A DNA stretch of 64,000 bases, taken from Clostridium bowmanii. Its GTDB lineage: Bacteria; Bacillota; Clostridia; Clostridiales; Clostridiaceae. Position numbers and translations under genes: made by a program. Shown here piece by piece: positions 9,077 to 18,675 of this stretch (within the stretch, counting starts at the first letter, position 1; the number at the start of each line of letters is the position of its first letter). Under the pieces are notes generated by a model. The model had not been told where the DNA came from, made no database searches, and saw only the letters and a list, made by a program, of their open reading frames with translations. The stretch is from contig NZ_JAHLDL010000015.1 in assembly GCF_018861315.1 (NCBI RefSeq), forward strand, positions 37,146 through 101,145, read 5' to 3'.

Positions 9077-9716
9077 ATGAAAAATATTTTTATAAATGAA
9101 AACTTACAGGGGAAGGAACTCAATGAGTTATTATTATTTGTTGGTAGAAAAATCAATAAAGTGTCTTTATCAAGGTACTATTATGGTAACCTTACACAAG
9201 AAGAATTTAATCAAATGCAGTTGGAAGATAAACCATTAATTCTTGCAGGGGATAAACAAAGGCGACTCACCTATAATGAAAACATTGATGGATATAGAGA
9301 CTTAATAAATGATTACCATAGCACAGAAATGGATGTGGAAGAATATCTAAATCCTATTCTTAAACAAGATATAGAGTTTTGTACTTCCGTAGGATATGAA
9401 GCATTTCAATGCAAAAACAACAGATTTTTTATACACTAAGTTTACACGAGTGACACCTGTAACTAAAGGACCCTTGTTTGAAATGTGTTATTTTATAATA
9501 GGTGATATATTTAAAAAATTAATGTCAAATATGAGTAAGTTATTTGTATATCCTTATCAAATTGAAGGTACTGAATTTGAAGACTTAATCTTTTACAAAG
9601 AAGAAAGAATAATATTAGCAATTTGTGCTCATGAACATTTTGCATATATGGATTTAGAAGATGATGAATACGAAGAATTCGCAAAATTAAATATTCTACA
9701 TGAACTGAAAGAATAA
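9077..9716 (+). pseudogene. Hypothetical protein gene split by a frameshift in a T-run
   Basis: Two overlapping frames (9077-9439 and the frame ending at 9716) look like one gene of about 212 codons. The first ends ...EAFQCKNNRFFIH and the second continues YTKFTRVTPVTKGPLFEM. Removing one T from the six-T run at about 9425-9430 joins them smoothly. GAGGTGAAG precedes the ATG. I do not recognise the family. The protein would be soluble with an acidic C-terminus and no signal peptide. A slippage-expressed gene or a sequencing error in the homopolymer remain possible. Confidence 0.6.
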
Positions 9717-9782
9717 CAAACTTTTAGGATATATAAAGGAAAATTTGTATTCTTAGTCCGAAATCTTAATCTTAACTTATTG

Positions 9783-11090
9783 TCAGTTCTCCCCATCATT
9801 ATTCAAATAATGACTGTTAACAAAGCCCATTTTTTTAAACATATCCTGATAATTAGCAGGACTTTGAAGTAATATAAACTCTATATCATCATTTTTCGTG
9901 ACAGTTTTTAGTGCTTCAATTACTGTAACCCGTCCAATTCCTTTTCTCCTCATTGAAGGCTTAACAACCCAAAAATACAATCCTAAGCAATCATTATCCA
10001 ATTTACTGAATGCGGTTGTAGAAACTATCTCGCCATTTAAAATGCCGCTATAAAGGGTATAGCCATTTTCAGTATTTGATACAGTTTTATAAACTATATC
10101 CCTAAAAATATCCTTTTGATTTTCTTCCATTTCAAGGGATGATACAAAGGTTTCACACCATTTAGTTATCATATTATCATCAATTACTTTTTCAATAGTA
10201 AATCCCTCTATTTTTTCATATTCACTATTAAAAATGTAGGGTGGAAGGTACATACAATTAAGCTCTTTGTCATCTGAATATTTAAATCCTTCAAGGGCTT
10301 TAAGGTGATTATTTCTGTCTTGGTTGTTTGTATCTATTAGACTTTTGGGTGTTCCCTCGATTATACCAAACCAATCTGCATAACCATATTTTACAAAGCC
10401 ACATTTTGCAGCAAGACCTGGTGACATATTATTTGCTTCATTTATTTGAAGAAAGGGTATTTTCCCTAGCTCAATAATTTTTAATGCAAGATCTAATGAA
10501 GTATCTACAGCATAGTTCTTTTTCCTATACTCCTCCTTTGTGAACATTATCCCCATGGAATTATCATTATGAATAAGTACCCAGGAGGCAATATCTCCAT
10601 TAGCATATATGGCGGAAGAGGGTCTATTAGATATATCTTTTTTTATTTGATCAAGGCTTCCCGGATGTCTATAAGTGTAAAACTTATCAACCATTTCTGC
10701 ATCTTTTATACAAATAGACTTTACAGGGTTTTTTATAAGACATAAATCTAAATTTTCTGTTGGAAGGTAGTGTAATGAACATCTACTTTCCCAGACAACT
10801 AAATATCTTTCTCTTATCTTCTGTGCAAGTGGTCTGTATACACCTGAAAAACCATAGAAATTGTCTTTAAATAGTGTTTCAAGTACTTCATCTAAAAACT
10901 CATCCTCCTCCGTATATATATAATTAAAATATTCAAATCTTACAAGAACTCCACGAGACACTTCTTCATTATCTACATATATTTCAGCTTCATGCTCATT
11001 TTCTATAATTCCTATTATATTTGAATTTATAATCTTATTTTTGTTTAAGTACTCCATAATTAACTCTGATGGTTTAGTTTTTACTATCAT
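9783..11090 (-). CDS. Double-domain GNAT family N-acetyltransferase
   Basis: A soluble protein of about 435 residues. The N-terminal half is GNAT-like, and the second half carries the acetyl-CoA loop RRKGIGRVTVIEAL near residues 390-405. Substrate is unknown. The ATG at 11090 has AAGGAG 7-8 bases upstream and overlaps the stop of the MATE gene by 4 bases (ATGA). A start 18 bases earlier would lie on the ribosome binding site. Coupling to an exporter suggests that it may modify a toxic compound or the exporter's substrate, but this is inference. Confidence 0.8.
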   Translation of the reverse strand: MIVKTKPSELIMEYLNKNKIINSNIIGIIENEHEAEIYVDNEEVSRGVLVRFEYFNYIYTEEDEFLDEVLETLFKDNFYGFSGVYRPLAQKIRERYLVVWESRCSLHYLPTENLDLCLIKNPVKSICIKDAEMVDKFYTYRHPGSLDQIKKDISNRPSSAIYANGDIASWVLIHNDNSMGIMFTKEEYRKKNYAVDTSLDLALKIIELGKIPFLQINEANNMSPGLAAKCGFVKYGYADWFGIIEGTPKSLIDTNNQDRNNHLKALEGFKYSDDKELNCMYLPPYIFNSEYEKIEGFTIEKVIDDNMITKWCETFVSSLEMEENQKDIFRDIVYKTVSNTENGYTLYSGILNGEIVSTTAFSKLDNDCLGLYFWVVKPSMRRKGIGRVTVIEALKTVTKNDDIEFILLQSPANYQDMFKKMGFVNSHYLNNDGEN

Positions 11091-12448
11091 ATAATTTTCT
11101 CCTTCCATCTATTAGTTTTAAAATATACTATTATAATAACTGCCTCAATTACAACAGATAAAGCTACCGCAGTCCAGACTCCATTTGTACCCATATTAAA
11201 TGATCTTGAAAGTAAGTATGCAATAGGTAGCTTTAAAACTACATTTGCAACTAAAGATGAGATCATTGGAGGAAACGTATCTCCTGACCCTTGAAAAACA
11301 CCACCATAAATTGTTGGGTATACTACGAAAATAAGACCGATATATACTATTCTTAGGTATTCCGCTCCAGTTTTTATTACTAATGGATCATTAATAAAAA
11401 ACCTCATTATCCCAGCGGGAAAAATTAAATAGGGTATTGAAAATAAAATCATATTAAAAGCTGCAAGTTTTAATCCTTCTTTTATAATCTTATCACAACC
11501 ATCTATATCACCCCGTCCAAGACCTTGCCCAACCATTATTGAAATGGCAGTTGAAAGGCCAACAAGGAAAATAAAGGTATAGTTAAATAGTTGTCCACCT
11601 ATTCCAAAGGCTGCAGTACCTTCTCTACCTCCAACTGCATACACGAGGCTGAACATAAATATTCCAGTAATAGGTCTTGCAAGCTGCTGCAAACATGCAA
11701 AGCCTCCTATTTTTAATATTCTCATACTGTCTTCTAGTTTTAACTTCATATTTAATATAAATTGAGTTAGACTAGAACCATATATTTTCCTATTAATAAC
11801 AATGATAATTGCAATGCATGAAAAGATCATGGATATAACGGTTGCAATAGCTGCACCTTTTATTCCAAAGTGAAATGTGAACATAAAAAGCGGATCAAGT
11901 ATTGCATTTATCACATTAGATATTCCAAAAATTATAAGTGGAGTTATTGTATCTCCTAGTGCTTGTAATATTGTCCTTAATACTGAATTTAAAAATACAA
12001 ATATTGTTCCAATAAAGATGATAGATAAATATTTTTCTGTGAGAACTGCTACGGTTGGTTCTGGGTTAAAAATAAGTTTGATTATGGCTTCTGAATTTAA
12101 GAAACATATTATGCTAAGTATAAGTCCCAAGATAAGTGAGAGAGTAAATGATTGTCCACTAAACTTTCTAACTAAATCCATATCTCCCTCTCCATAACTT
12201 CTTGAAACAAGTGCTATAGTTCCAGCGGTTACAAGAGTGGATATAACAAAAATTACACTTGATGCAGAATTAGAAAGTGCAGCTGCTGCTGCTTCATTTG
12301 TACCCAGTTTGGCAATAAAATATGTATCAACTGTTCCTAAAAGACTTTGAAGTATCATTCCTATCATAATAGGCCATGAAAGCATAAAGATTCTTTTGAT
12401 ATCGTCACTGAATTTTTTATCGGTTATGTTTAATAAATTTCTACCCAT
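11087..12448 (-). CDS. MATE family efflux transporter
   Basis: A 453-residue membrane protein with about twelve hydrophobic segments in two MatE halves, opening with MLSWPIMIGMILQSLLGTVD and carrying the QGLGRGD-type loop near the middle. Such proteins export drugs or metabolites using a sodium or proton gradient. GGGGGG lies 6 bases before the ATG at 12448; an ATG two codons upstream is too close to that site. It is the first gene of a two-gene minus-strand operon with the GNAT protein. A sigma-A-like promoter is visible upstream. Confidence 0.9.
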   Translation of the reverse strand: MGRNLLNITDKKFSDDIKRIFMLSWPIMIGMILQSLLGTVDTYFIAKLGTNEAAAAALSNSASSVIFVISTLVTAGTIALVSRSYGEGDMDLVRKFSGQSFTLSLILGLILSIICFLNSEAIIKLIFNPEPTVAVLTEKYLSIIFIGTIFVFLNSVLRTILQALGDTITPLIIFGISNVINAILDPLFMFTFHFGIKGAAIATVISMIFSCIAIIIVINRKIYGSSLTQFILNMKLKLEDSMRILKIGGFACLQQLARPITGIFMFSLVYAVGGREGTAAFGIGGQLFNYTFIFLVGLSTAISIMVGQGLGRGDIDGCDKIIKEGLKLAAFNMILFSIPYLIFPAGIMRFFINDPLVIKTGAEYLRIVYIGLIFVVYPTIYGGVFQGSGDTFPPMISSLVANVVLKLPIAYLLSRSFNMGTNGVWTAVALSVVIEAVIIIVYFKTNRWKEKII

Positions 12449-12544
12449 TGACATCCCCCCTGGAATAATTATTTAATACCTAATATTAAGCTAACAGTAC
12501 AAAAATATTATGCTTTAAATAAAGCATAGTTATTATCTAATTTA

Positions 12545-12573
12545 ATGATATTTATAATTTCATTAATTGTCAA
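12545..12573 (-). promoter_or_regulatory. Sigma-A-like promoter for the MATE operon
   Basis: On the minus strand TTGACA (12573-12568) and TATCAT (12550-12545) are separated by 17 bases, about 100 bases before the MATE start. No gene intervenes. Confidence 0.6.
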
Positions 12574-12646
12574 TATATCTTATACATTCTATATATAGGA
12601 AATAACAAGGACCAGTAAAATTTTATTCCATTATTTAAAATTATTA

Positions 12647-12675
12647 TTGAAATATTGTTCCATATGAGTTATAAT
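12647..12675 (+). promoter_or_regulatory. Sigma-A-like promoter for the amino-sugar regulator gene
   Basis: TTGAAA (12647-12652), a 17-base spacer and TATAAT (12670-12675) lie about 100 bases before the regulator start. The spacer contains an imperfect palindrome-like patch (GAAATATTGTTCC) that could be an operator, though I cannot match it to a known motif. Confidence 0.65.
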
Positions 12676-12774
12676 ATGTACAAGATACTTGTAAAGGTTT
12701 TCAATTAACAGAACATTAAAATAATGTATTATTAGTAAACATCAAGTGCAAATGATTACTTAGGAGGGGTAGAT

Positions 12775-13638
12775 ATGCCTGTTAACGACAATATATTACT
12801 AAAACTTCGTGAGATGAAGGATAATATTACCCCTGTAGAAAAAATGATAGCTGATTATATCCTTGAAAATGCTTCTGAAGTTCCTCGTCTTTCTATTAAA
12901 ATGTTAGCTACAAAAAGTAAAACAAGTGATGCTTCTGTTATAAGATTTTGCAAAACCATGGGATATGGTGGCTATAGGGATTTAATAGTAAGTATTTCAG
13001 GGTCACTGGGGGCAACAGATGAGGCTCAAGCAGAACAGTATACGGATATAATGCCTGGTGATGATTTGCAGGTGATTATTAATAATATTTCAATGAATAA
13101 TTGCAAATCAATTCAAGATACCTTAAGTGTTATTAATCGTGATGAAATTGCGAGGGCGGTAGAACTTTTAAGAAAAACACAAAAGATTGATTTTTATGGT
13201 GTAGGTGCTTCAGGGCTAGTATGTATGGATGCCCAGCAAAAATTTATGCGTATTAACAAAATGTGTCATGCTTATATGGATGGGCATAGTCAATTAACTG
13301 CTAGTGTACTTCTTAATAAGAGTGATGTGGCAGTGATTATATCTAATTCTGGAAGTACTACTGAAATTTTGGAAGCATTGGATATTGCAAAGGCTTCTGG
13401 TACACCGGTTATAGCAATAACCCGCTACAATAAGAGTGAGCTCGCTAAAAAAGCTGATGTAGTGTTATTTATTTCAACACCAGAAATTACTATGAGAAGT
13501 GGTGCTATGGGATCAAGAATCGCAATGCTTAATGTAATAGACATACTTTTTGCGGGTGTTGCAAGTGCAGAATATAGTAACGTGAAGAAATATCTCAGCA
13601 AAACTCATAATATTCTCAATGCTAAACATCGAAAATAA
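12775..13638 (+). CDS. murR: MurR/RpiR family transcriptional regulator
   Basis: A 287-residue regulator. The N-terminal helix-turn-helix covers about 1-77 (SKTSDASVIRFCKTMGYGG is the recognition region) and a sugar-phosphate-binding SIS domain covers about 125-260 (FYGVGASG, ISNSGSTTEIL). In MurR proteins the SIS domain binds N-acetylmuramic acid 6-phosphate. Its place immediately before murQ and the salvage genes supports that ligand and local control of the cluster. AGGAGGGG gives a strong start. The symbol rests on family plus context. Confidence 0.85.
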   Translation: MPVNDNILLKLREMKDNITPVEKMIADYILENASEVPRLSIKMLATKSKTSDASVIRFCKTMGYGGYRDLIVSISGSLGATDEAQAEQYTDIMPGDDLQVIINNISMNNCKSIQDTLSVINRDEIARAVELLRKTQKIDFYGVGASGLVCMDAQQKFMRINKMCHAYMDGHSQLTASVLLNKSDVAVIISNSGSTTEILEALDIAKASGTPVIAITRYNKSELAKKADVVLFISTPEITMRSGAMGSRIAMLNVIDILFAGVASAEYSNVKKYLSKTHNILNAKHRK

Positions 13639-13722
13639 ACGATTTGCACTAAGGGCCCTTATATTTTAAGTATCAACTTATATAATGGTTTATATTATTA
13701 CACCAGGCATGAAATAAAATAC

Positions 13723-13755
13723 CGAAATTATATTTTACAAATAAATATAATTTCG
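13723..13755. promoter_or_regulatory. Perfect 13-bp inverted repeat before murQ
   Basis: CGAAATTATATTT, a 7-base loop and the exact complement end just before the murQ ribosome binding site (TTGGAGG). It could be the operator bound by the neighbouring regulator or a hairpin that affects translation of murQ. A TATAAT-like box lies about 40 bases upstream. Confidence 0.55.
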
Positions 13756-13769
13756 TTGGAGGTTTTAAG

Positions 13770-14678
13770 ATGGATAATTATCTATCAGAATTAACAACGG
13801 AGGAAGTAAATAAGGATACTCAAAACATCGATGAATGTAATACTGAAGAAATGTTAATTCTTATCAATGAACAAGATTCTATAATACATGAAGCAGTAAA
13901 AAAGCAAATTCCAAATATTTCACTAGGGGTTGATATTATCTATAACTCCTTGAAAAGTGGAGGAAGAATGTTCTACATTGGTGCAGGAACATCAGGAAGG
14001 CTAGGAGTATTGGATGCCTCCGAGTGTCCTCCAACTTTTGGAACAGACCCTCAACTTGTACAAGCATATATTGCTGGGGGTGATTCCGCTTTAAGAACAT
14101 CATCGGAAGGATGTGAAGATGACAGCGAGGCAGGAGTAAAACTTGTACAGGATTGTAAAATTACTAGTAAAGATGTTGTAGTTGGAATAACTGCAAGTGG
14201 TGGAGCAGCTTTTGTCCTTGCCGCAATTAAAGAATCAAATGAAATAGGTGCAGCTACCATTGGACTTGTGAATAACAATAATTCTAAACTTTCAAAAATA
14301 TGCGATGTCTGTATAGCTCCAATTGTTGGGGCTGAGGTTATAATAGGATCCACCCGTATGAAATCTGGTACTTCACAAAAATTAGTACTTAATATGCTGA
14401 CTACATGTACTATGGTTAAACTTGGAAAAGTATATGGAAACCTTATGGTAGATTTAAAAGCAACAAATAAAAAGCTTTATGAACGTGCAAGACATATAGT
14501 GTGTCTGGCAACAGGAGTTGATGATATAACAGCATTGCAGTATCTAGAACTGTCAAACCGAAATGCAAAGCTTGCCATAATGATGATTAAAACTGGGTTA
14601 AACGTAAATGGTGCTAAGTCTATTTTAGAGAAGCATGACGGAAAGCTTAAAGACTCAATAAAGGCTGCAACAGCCTAG
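13770..14678 (+). CDS. murQ: N-acetylmuramic acid 6-phosphate etherase
   Basis: A 302-residue SIS-domain enzyme that cleaves the lactyl ether of MurNAc-6-phosphate to give GlcNAc-6-phosphate and D-lactate. The signature FYIGAGTSGRLGVLDASE is at 68-85; the Glu at its end corresponds to the catalytic acid of the family. GITASGGAAFV and GSTRMKSGTSQK follow as expected. Length is that of the family. It is the central enzyme of the salvage cluster and receives substrate from the MurNAc kinases encoded downstream. Confidence 0.97.
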   Translation: MDNYLSELTTEEVNKDTQNIDECNTEEMLILINEQDSIIHEAVKKQIPNISLGVDIIYNSLKSGGRMFYIGAGTSGRLGVLDASECPPTFGTDPQLVQAYIAGGDSALRTSSEGCEDDSEAGVKLVQDCKITSKDVVVGITASGGAAFVLAAIKESNEIGAATIGLVNNNNSKLSKICDVCIAPIVGAEVIIGSTRMKSGTSQKLVLNMLTTCTMVKLGKVYGNLMVDLKATNKKLYERARHIVCLATGVDDITALQYLELSNRNAKLAIMMIKTGLNVNGAKSILEKHDGKLKDSIKAATA

Positions 14679-14776
14679 TCTCAATGAAAATGAAATTTAT
14701 TTTACTTATATATGTATATATATTCTTATAATGTAAGGTAAAAATTAAATTATTCAATTAGGGGGGTATTATTATT

Positions 14777-16198
14777 ATGAAAAGAACCACATGTATTATT
14801 GGAATGTTATTAACAATGACAATTATATCTTCAACATTTGTAGGTTGTGGTAAAAAAGCAGCGGAGGGTGATACTAAAGCTAAAGACACAATGGCAAAGG
14901 ATACGATTACTGCATTACTTCCACCAGTATCGCCTACCTACCAGAAGAACTTTGATCAAATGACTAAAGATTTTAATACAAAGTATCCTAACCTGACTCT
15001 AAAAATTGAACCAGCTAGTTGGGAAGATATGACTCAGAAACTAGATGTTCAAGTTAATGCAGGTAGCCCTCCAGATATAGCATTTATAGGTTCAGATGGA
15101 GTATCCAAATATGTGGATTCTGGTCTAATTATGGATATCAGCAAAGAGGCTAAACCTGAAATGCTTAGTGATTTTGATGCTGGCCCTCTTGGGTATATGA
15201 AAAATGGTACTGGTCTTTATGGCTTTCCCGCTTACATGGAGATTCATTGTTTAGGTGGAAACAAACAATTTTTAGAAGCAGCTGGTATCGACTGGAAATC
15301 AGTTCAAAAAAATGGTTGGACTTTTGACCAGTTCAGAGAGGCTATTAAAAAAGGTGTTATAAAGAATGGCAGTGCTACCTCTCGTTATGGCTTTGTATTT
15401 GCCGCTTCAGGAGTTGCCTCTAAGGATTATTTAGGAGTACTTGTTAAAGAAGCAGGAATGCCATCTCCATTTACAAAGGATTTGAAATATGCTTACACAA
15501 GTAAAAATTACCTAGAAGTTCTTAAGGGTATAAGGACACTTATAGATGATGGTTCAATGCCTAAAGAACTAAGTTCAGTAGACGCAGGTAAGCGTTGGAA
15601 TATGTTCCTTACAGGACAGACTATGATTACAGGAAAGGGACTTGCAGTATTTGAAAATTCCGCGAATGCAAACAATAAGAAAATTACTGATAAGGATAGC
15701 AGTGCTGTAAAAAACAGCATAAAGGTTGATTATATAGTTCTCCCAGTTCCAACTTTCCTTGGTGAAAAGCAACAGGCTGCTGCTGCCGTAGATGGGTATG
15801 TAACCTTCCGTGGTAAGACAGACCCAACCCCAGAACATGTTGCAAATGTTGTTAAAGCAGCTTATTTTCTAGCTTCAGGTTCAGTTGCAGCACAGACTAA
15901 TAATGATTTATTTGTAGCACAGATTACAAAAAGTTCAAGAGAAGCTGCAAAGAGTATGTCTACAATCAGAAATGCAGATAATGCTGCTGCAGTAGAGACA
16001 CTAATCAAGCAAGCAGTTATTGCGCGACCAGACATCACATCAGAGCTTGGTGCTAAGTCAATTAAACTTGAGGATGAAGTTATAATTCCAAAACTTCAAG
16101 CCCTACTTGCGAATGAAATCACTCCTCAGCAAATGTATGATGCAGTTAAGGCTGCTGCCATAGAGACATTTGGTGAAAGTGGTGTTGTTAAAGACTAA
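14777..16198 (+). CDS. Sugar ABC transporter substrate-binding lipoprotein
   Basis: A 473-residue family 1 extracellular solute-binding protein. The signal peptide ends in a lipobox (STFVGCGKK, Cys at about 24), so it is anchored outside the membrane. The maltose-binding-like fold is indicated by the PDIAFIGSD region and the overall length. Position after murQ and before two sugar permeases suggests capture of peptidoglycan-derived amino sugars or disaccharides; the precise sugar is inferred. GGGGGG precedes the start. Confidence 0.9.
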   Translation: MKRTTCIIGMLLTMTIISSTFVGCGKKAAEGDTKAKDTMAKDTITALLPPVSPTYQKNFDQMTKDFNTKYPNLTLKIEPASWEDMTQKLDVQVNAGSPPDIAFIGSDGVSKYVDSGLIMDISKEAKPEMLSDFDAGPLGYMKNGTGLYGFPAYMEIHCLGGNKQFLEAAGIDWKSVQKNGWTFDQFREAIKKGVIKNGSATSRYGFVFAASGVASKDYLGVLVKEAGMPSPFTKDLKYAYTSKNYLEVLKGIRTLIDDGSMPKELSSVDAGKRWNMFLTGQTMITGKGLAVFENSANANNKKITDKDSSAVKNSIKVDYIVLPVPTFLGEKQQAAAAVDGYVTFRGKTDPTPEHVANVVKAAYFLASGSVAAQTNNDLFVAQITKSSREAAKSMSTIRNADNAAAVETLIKQAVIARPDITSELGAKSIKLEDEVIIPKLQALLANEITPQQMYDAVKAAAIETFGESGVVKD

Positions 16199-16211
16199 GT
16201 ATAGTTTATAA

Positions 16212-16250
16212 TATATCCCGCTCACTAAAGACTGGGCGGGGTATATTTTT
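16212..16250 (+). terminator. Terminator/attenuator after the binding-protein gene
   Basis: A 12-bp stem (TATATCCCGCTC with its complement, two G-T pairs) with a 10-base loop is followed by ATTTTT. It lies inside the transporter operon. Partial readthrough would yield more binding protein than permease, a common arrangement. Confidence 0.75.
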
Positions 16251-16317
16251 AAAAATAGTACTATAAACACATTAGGTTGTTAATTGTACTAGAATAGGAC
16301 TTACAGGAGGAGATTTT

Positions 16318-17235
16318 ATGAAGGTTAAAGATAAATCAGTGGTAATTGAAAATAGGAAAAAGAACAAACTAAAAGGAGATTATGTTTGGGGATATGTCTT
16401 TATTATAGTAGCACTTATAACATTCAGCATGTTTACCCTATATCCAGTAATTAGTGCGTTTATTATCAGCTTTCAGAAATTTAAGCCTTTAGGCTCAGTC
16501 TGGGTTGGAATAGACAATTATGCAGGGCTGTTACATGATAAATTATTTGCTAAAGCAATATTTAATACTCTGATTTATACTGTATTTGCTGTTCCTGTTG
16601 CACTAGTCTTTTCTTTTACTATTGCACTTTTAATATTTCCACTTAGGAAATGGATGCAGACTATGTTTAAGGCAATCTACTATTTACCAGCAGTGGCTTC
16701 AGGAGTTGCATTATCCGTGGTTTGGTTATGGATTTATGACCCACTTCCAGCGGGTTTATTTAATAAATTAATAAGTTTTTTAGGAATATCTAATCAAAAT
16801 TGGCTTGGTTCAAGCAAAACGGCCATGTTCTCACTACTTCTTATGTCTTGGCTTTCAAGTCATGGAACTAGCATCATTATCTTTATTGCTGCCTTACTTG
16901 GTATACCCGACAGCTATTTTGAAGCTGCAGACTTAGATGGAGCAACGTTTTTGGAGAAAATCAGATATATAATAGTTCCTCTTTTAAAGCCAACAATACT
17001 TTTTTTACTGGTTACAGGTATAATTGGATCTTTCCAAGTATTTATGAGTGCCTATATGATGACCGGAGGTGGACCAGATAATGCAACTACAATGGTTGGT
17101 CTATTAATATTTAACAATGCATTCAAATACTCTAACTTTGGTGTAGCTGCAGCACAATCATTGGTATTAGCAGTTATAATTGCAATAATTTCTGTATTTC
17201 AGTTTAAATTTTTAGGCGATGATATTGAATATTAA
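16318..17235 (+). CDS. Sugar ABC transporter permease (MalF-type)
   Basis: A 305-residue inner-membrane subunit with six hydrophobic segments and the EAA loop EAADLDGATFLEKIRYIIVP near residue 200, where the ATPase docks. It pairs with the next gene to form the channel for the substrate delivered by the upstream lipoprotein. Strong GGAGGAG site. No ATP-binding subunit gene is found in this cluster, so a shared (MsmX/MsmK-type) ATPase encoded elsewhere is probably used. Confidence 0.92.
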   Translation: MKVKDKSVVIENRKKNKLKGDYVWGYVFIIVALITFSMFTLYPVISAFIISFQKFKPLGSVWVGIDNYAGLLHDKLFAKAIFNTLIYTVFAVPVALVFSFTIALLIFPLRKWMQTMFKAIYYLPAVASGVALSVVWLWIYDPLPAGLFNKLISFLGISNQNWLGSSKTAMFSLLLMSWLSSHGTSIIIFIAALLGIPDSYFEAADLDGATFLEKIRYIIVPLLKPTILFLLVTGIIGSFQVFMSAYMMTGGGPDNATTMVGLLIFNNAFKYSNFGVAAAQSLVLAVIIAIISVFQFKFLGDDIEY

Positions 17236-17258
17236 GTAAAAAAAGGAGGTCTTTCTAA

Positions 17259-18119
17259 ATGTCTTTATATAGTGGTTACGCAAAAAATAAGAAAAGTGCA
17301 AAAATTGGCAGAGTAATTTCAATAGTTATGCTATTTATTTTTGCAGGCATTACACTTTTTCCTATATACTTTATGGTTATTTCATCTTTTGCAGATCCCG
17401 TTGAAGCTGGAGCTATGAGTTACTCTCTATTACCACAAAAGTTAACTCTTGATTCCTATAAGTTTTTCTTCAATTTTAGTAAATACTCTTATAGATGGCT
17501 TATAAATTCTCTAGTAGTAGCCTCAACAATAACTGTATCTAATGTAATATTTGCGGGTATGGCTGGATATGCCTTTGCTAAAATAAAATTTCCTGGAAGT
17601 AAATTTGTATTTTCTATGCTTCTTTGTTCAATGATGGTACCATATCAAGTTACTCAGATACCACTTTATATTCTTGTTGTAAATACTTTTAAAATGTCAA
17701 ATACATATTCAGCCCTAATTTTACCGGGGTTATGTGGTGTATTTAACATATTTCTAGCAAAACAATTTATGACAACGCTACCAACAGAAATTATTGAAAG
17801 CGCAAAGATTGATGGTTGCAATCAATTCCAAATCTTCGTGAAAATTATACTTCCACTTTCAAAAACTGTTTTAGCTGTAATGGCTATACTTACATTTATG
17901 GATAACTGGAATTCTTTCTTTTGGCCATTCCTGGTTACAAAAACAATGGACATGCAGACAATTCAAGTTGGACTAAAAAATTTCCGTTTTGCAAACACCA
18001 CTTATTTTGCACCGATGATGGCTGGAGCAACGATTTCTGCTTTGCCAATGTTTATACTTTTCTTCTGCCTTCAGAAGTATTTCTTAGAGGGTGTAACAGT
18101 AGGAGCAGTTAAAGGCTAA
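17259..18119 (+). CDS. Sugar ABC transporter permease (MalG-type)
   Basis: A 286-residue partner permease with six hydrophobic segments and the EAA loop ESAKIDGCNQFQIFVKIILP near residue 180. It lies 23 bases after the MalF-type gene with AAAGGAGGT upstream and completes the importer membrane domain. Downstream genes modify and degrade amino sugars. Confidence 0.92.
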   Translation: MSLYSGYAKNKKSAKIGRVISIVMLFIFAGITLFPIYFMVISSFADPVEAGAMSYSLLPQKLTLDSYKFFFNFSKYSYRWLINSLVVASTITVSNVIFAGMAGYAFAKIKFPGSKFVFSMLLCSMMVPYQVTQIPLYILVVNTFKMSNTYSALILPGLCGVFNIFLAKQFMTTLPTEIIESAKIDGCNQFQIFVKIILPLSKTVLAVMAILTFMDNWNSFFWPFLVTKTMDMQTIQVGLKNFRFANTTYFAPMMAGATISALPMFILFFCLQKYFLEGVTVGAVKG

Positions 18120-18189
18120 TAGCTCAACTTTCTATGGTAGAAGATAATAAACTAATTTCAAAAATATATTTTAAAATAGGAGGAAAACT

Positions 18190-18654
18190 ATGCCAGATAT
18201 GCTAGTTAAATTATACAATTTAAAACCTGATAATAATTTAAAAGAACTTTTTGATAAGGGGGTTACTATAAGAAGGGCTTTACCACCAGAGAAGCATCAT
18301 GTTATTTCATGGGTTAAGGATAAGTTTTCTGAACATTGGGCTAGTGAATGTGAGGTAGCATTTTCAAACAAGCCTGTTTCCTGTTATATAGCTATTAAAG
18401 ATAAAAAGATTCTTGGGTTTGGTTGCTATGAAGCAACTTGCAGAGATTTTTTTGGACCTACTGGTGTGGATAATGAGTTTAGGGGACAAGGAATAGGAAA
18501 ATCCCTTCTTATTAAATGCCTGGAAGCCATGAAAGAAATGGGGTATGGGTATGCAATAATTGGAGGTGCGGGGCCTTTAGAATTTTATGAAAAAGCTGTG
18601 CAAGCAGAAGTAATAGAGGGATCCATACCTGGTATATATGAGGGTCTACTTTAA
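18190..18654 (+). CDS. GNAT family N-acetyltransferase (candidate amino-sugar acetylase)
   Basis: A 154-residue GNAT protein. The acetyl-CoA-binding loop is EFRGQGIGKSLLIKCLEAM at about 96-114, and the fold ends in GPLEFYEKA. Clostridial peptidoglycan is often partly de-N-acetylated, and Clostridium acetobutylicum has a glucosamine/glucosaminide N-acetyltransferase (GlmA) for re-acetylating such fragments. Position between an amino-sugar importer and hydrolases makes a GlmA-like role plausible but not shown by sequence alone. AGGAGG site upstream. Confidence 0.75.
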   Translation: MPDMLVKLYNLKPDNNLKELFDKGVTIRRALPPEKHHVISWVKDKFSEHWASECEVAFSNKPVSCYIAIKDKKILGFGCYEATCRDFFGPTGVDNEFRGQGIGKSLLIKCLEAMKEMGYGYAIIGGAGPLEFYEKAVQAEVIEGSIPGIYEGLL

Positions 18655-18675
18655 CAATGAAAGGAATTGTGTATT

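Noticed and set aside
13986..14353. Long minus-strand frames inside murQ and other cbi/mur genes
   Set aside because: Antisense shadows of well-identified genes with no ribosome binding sites or family motifs.
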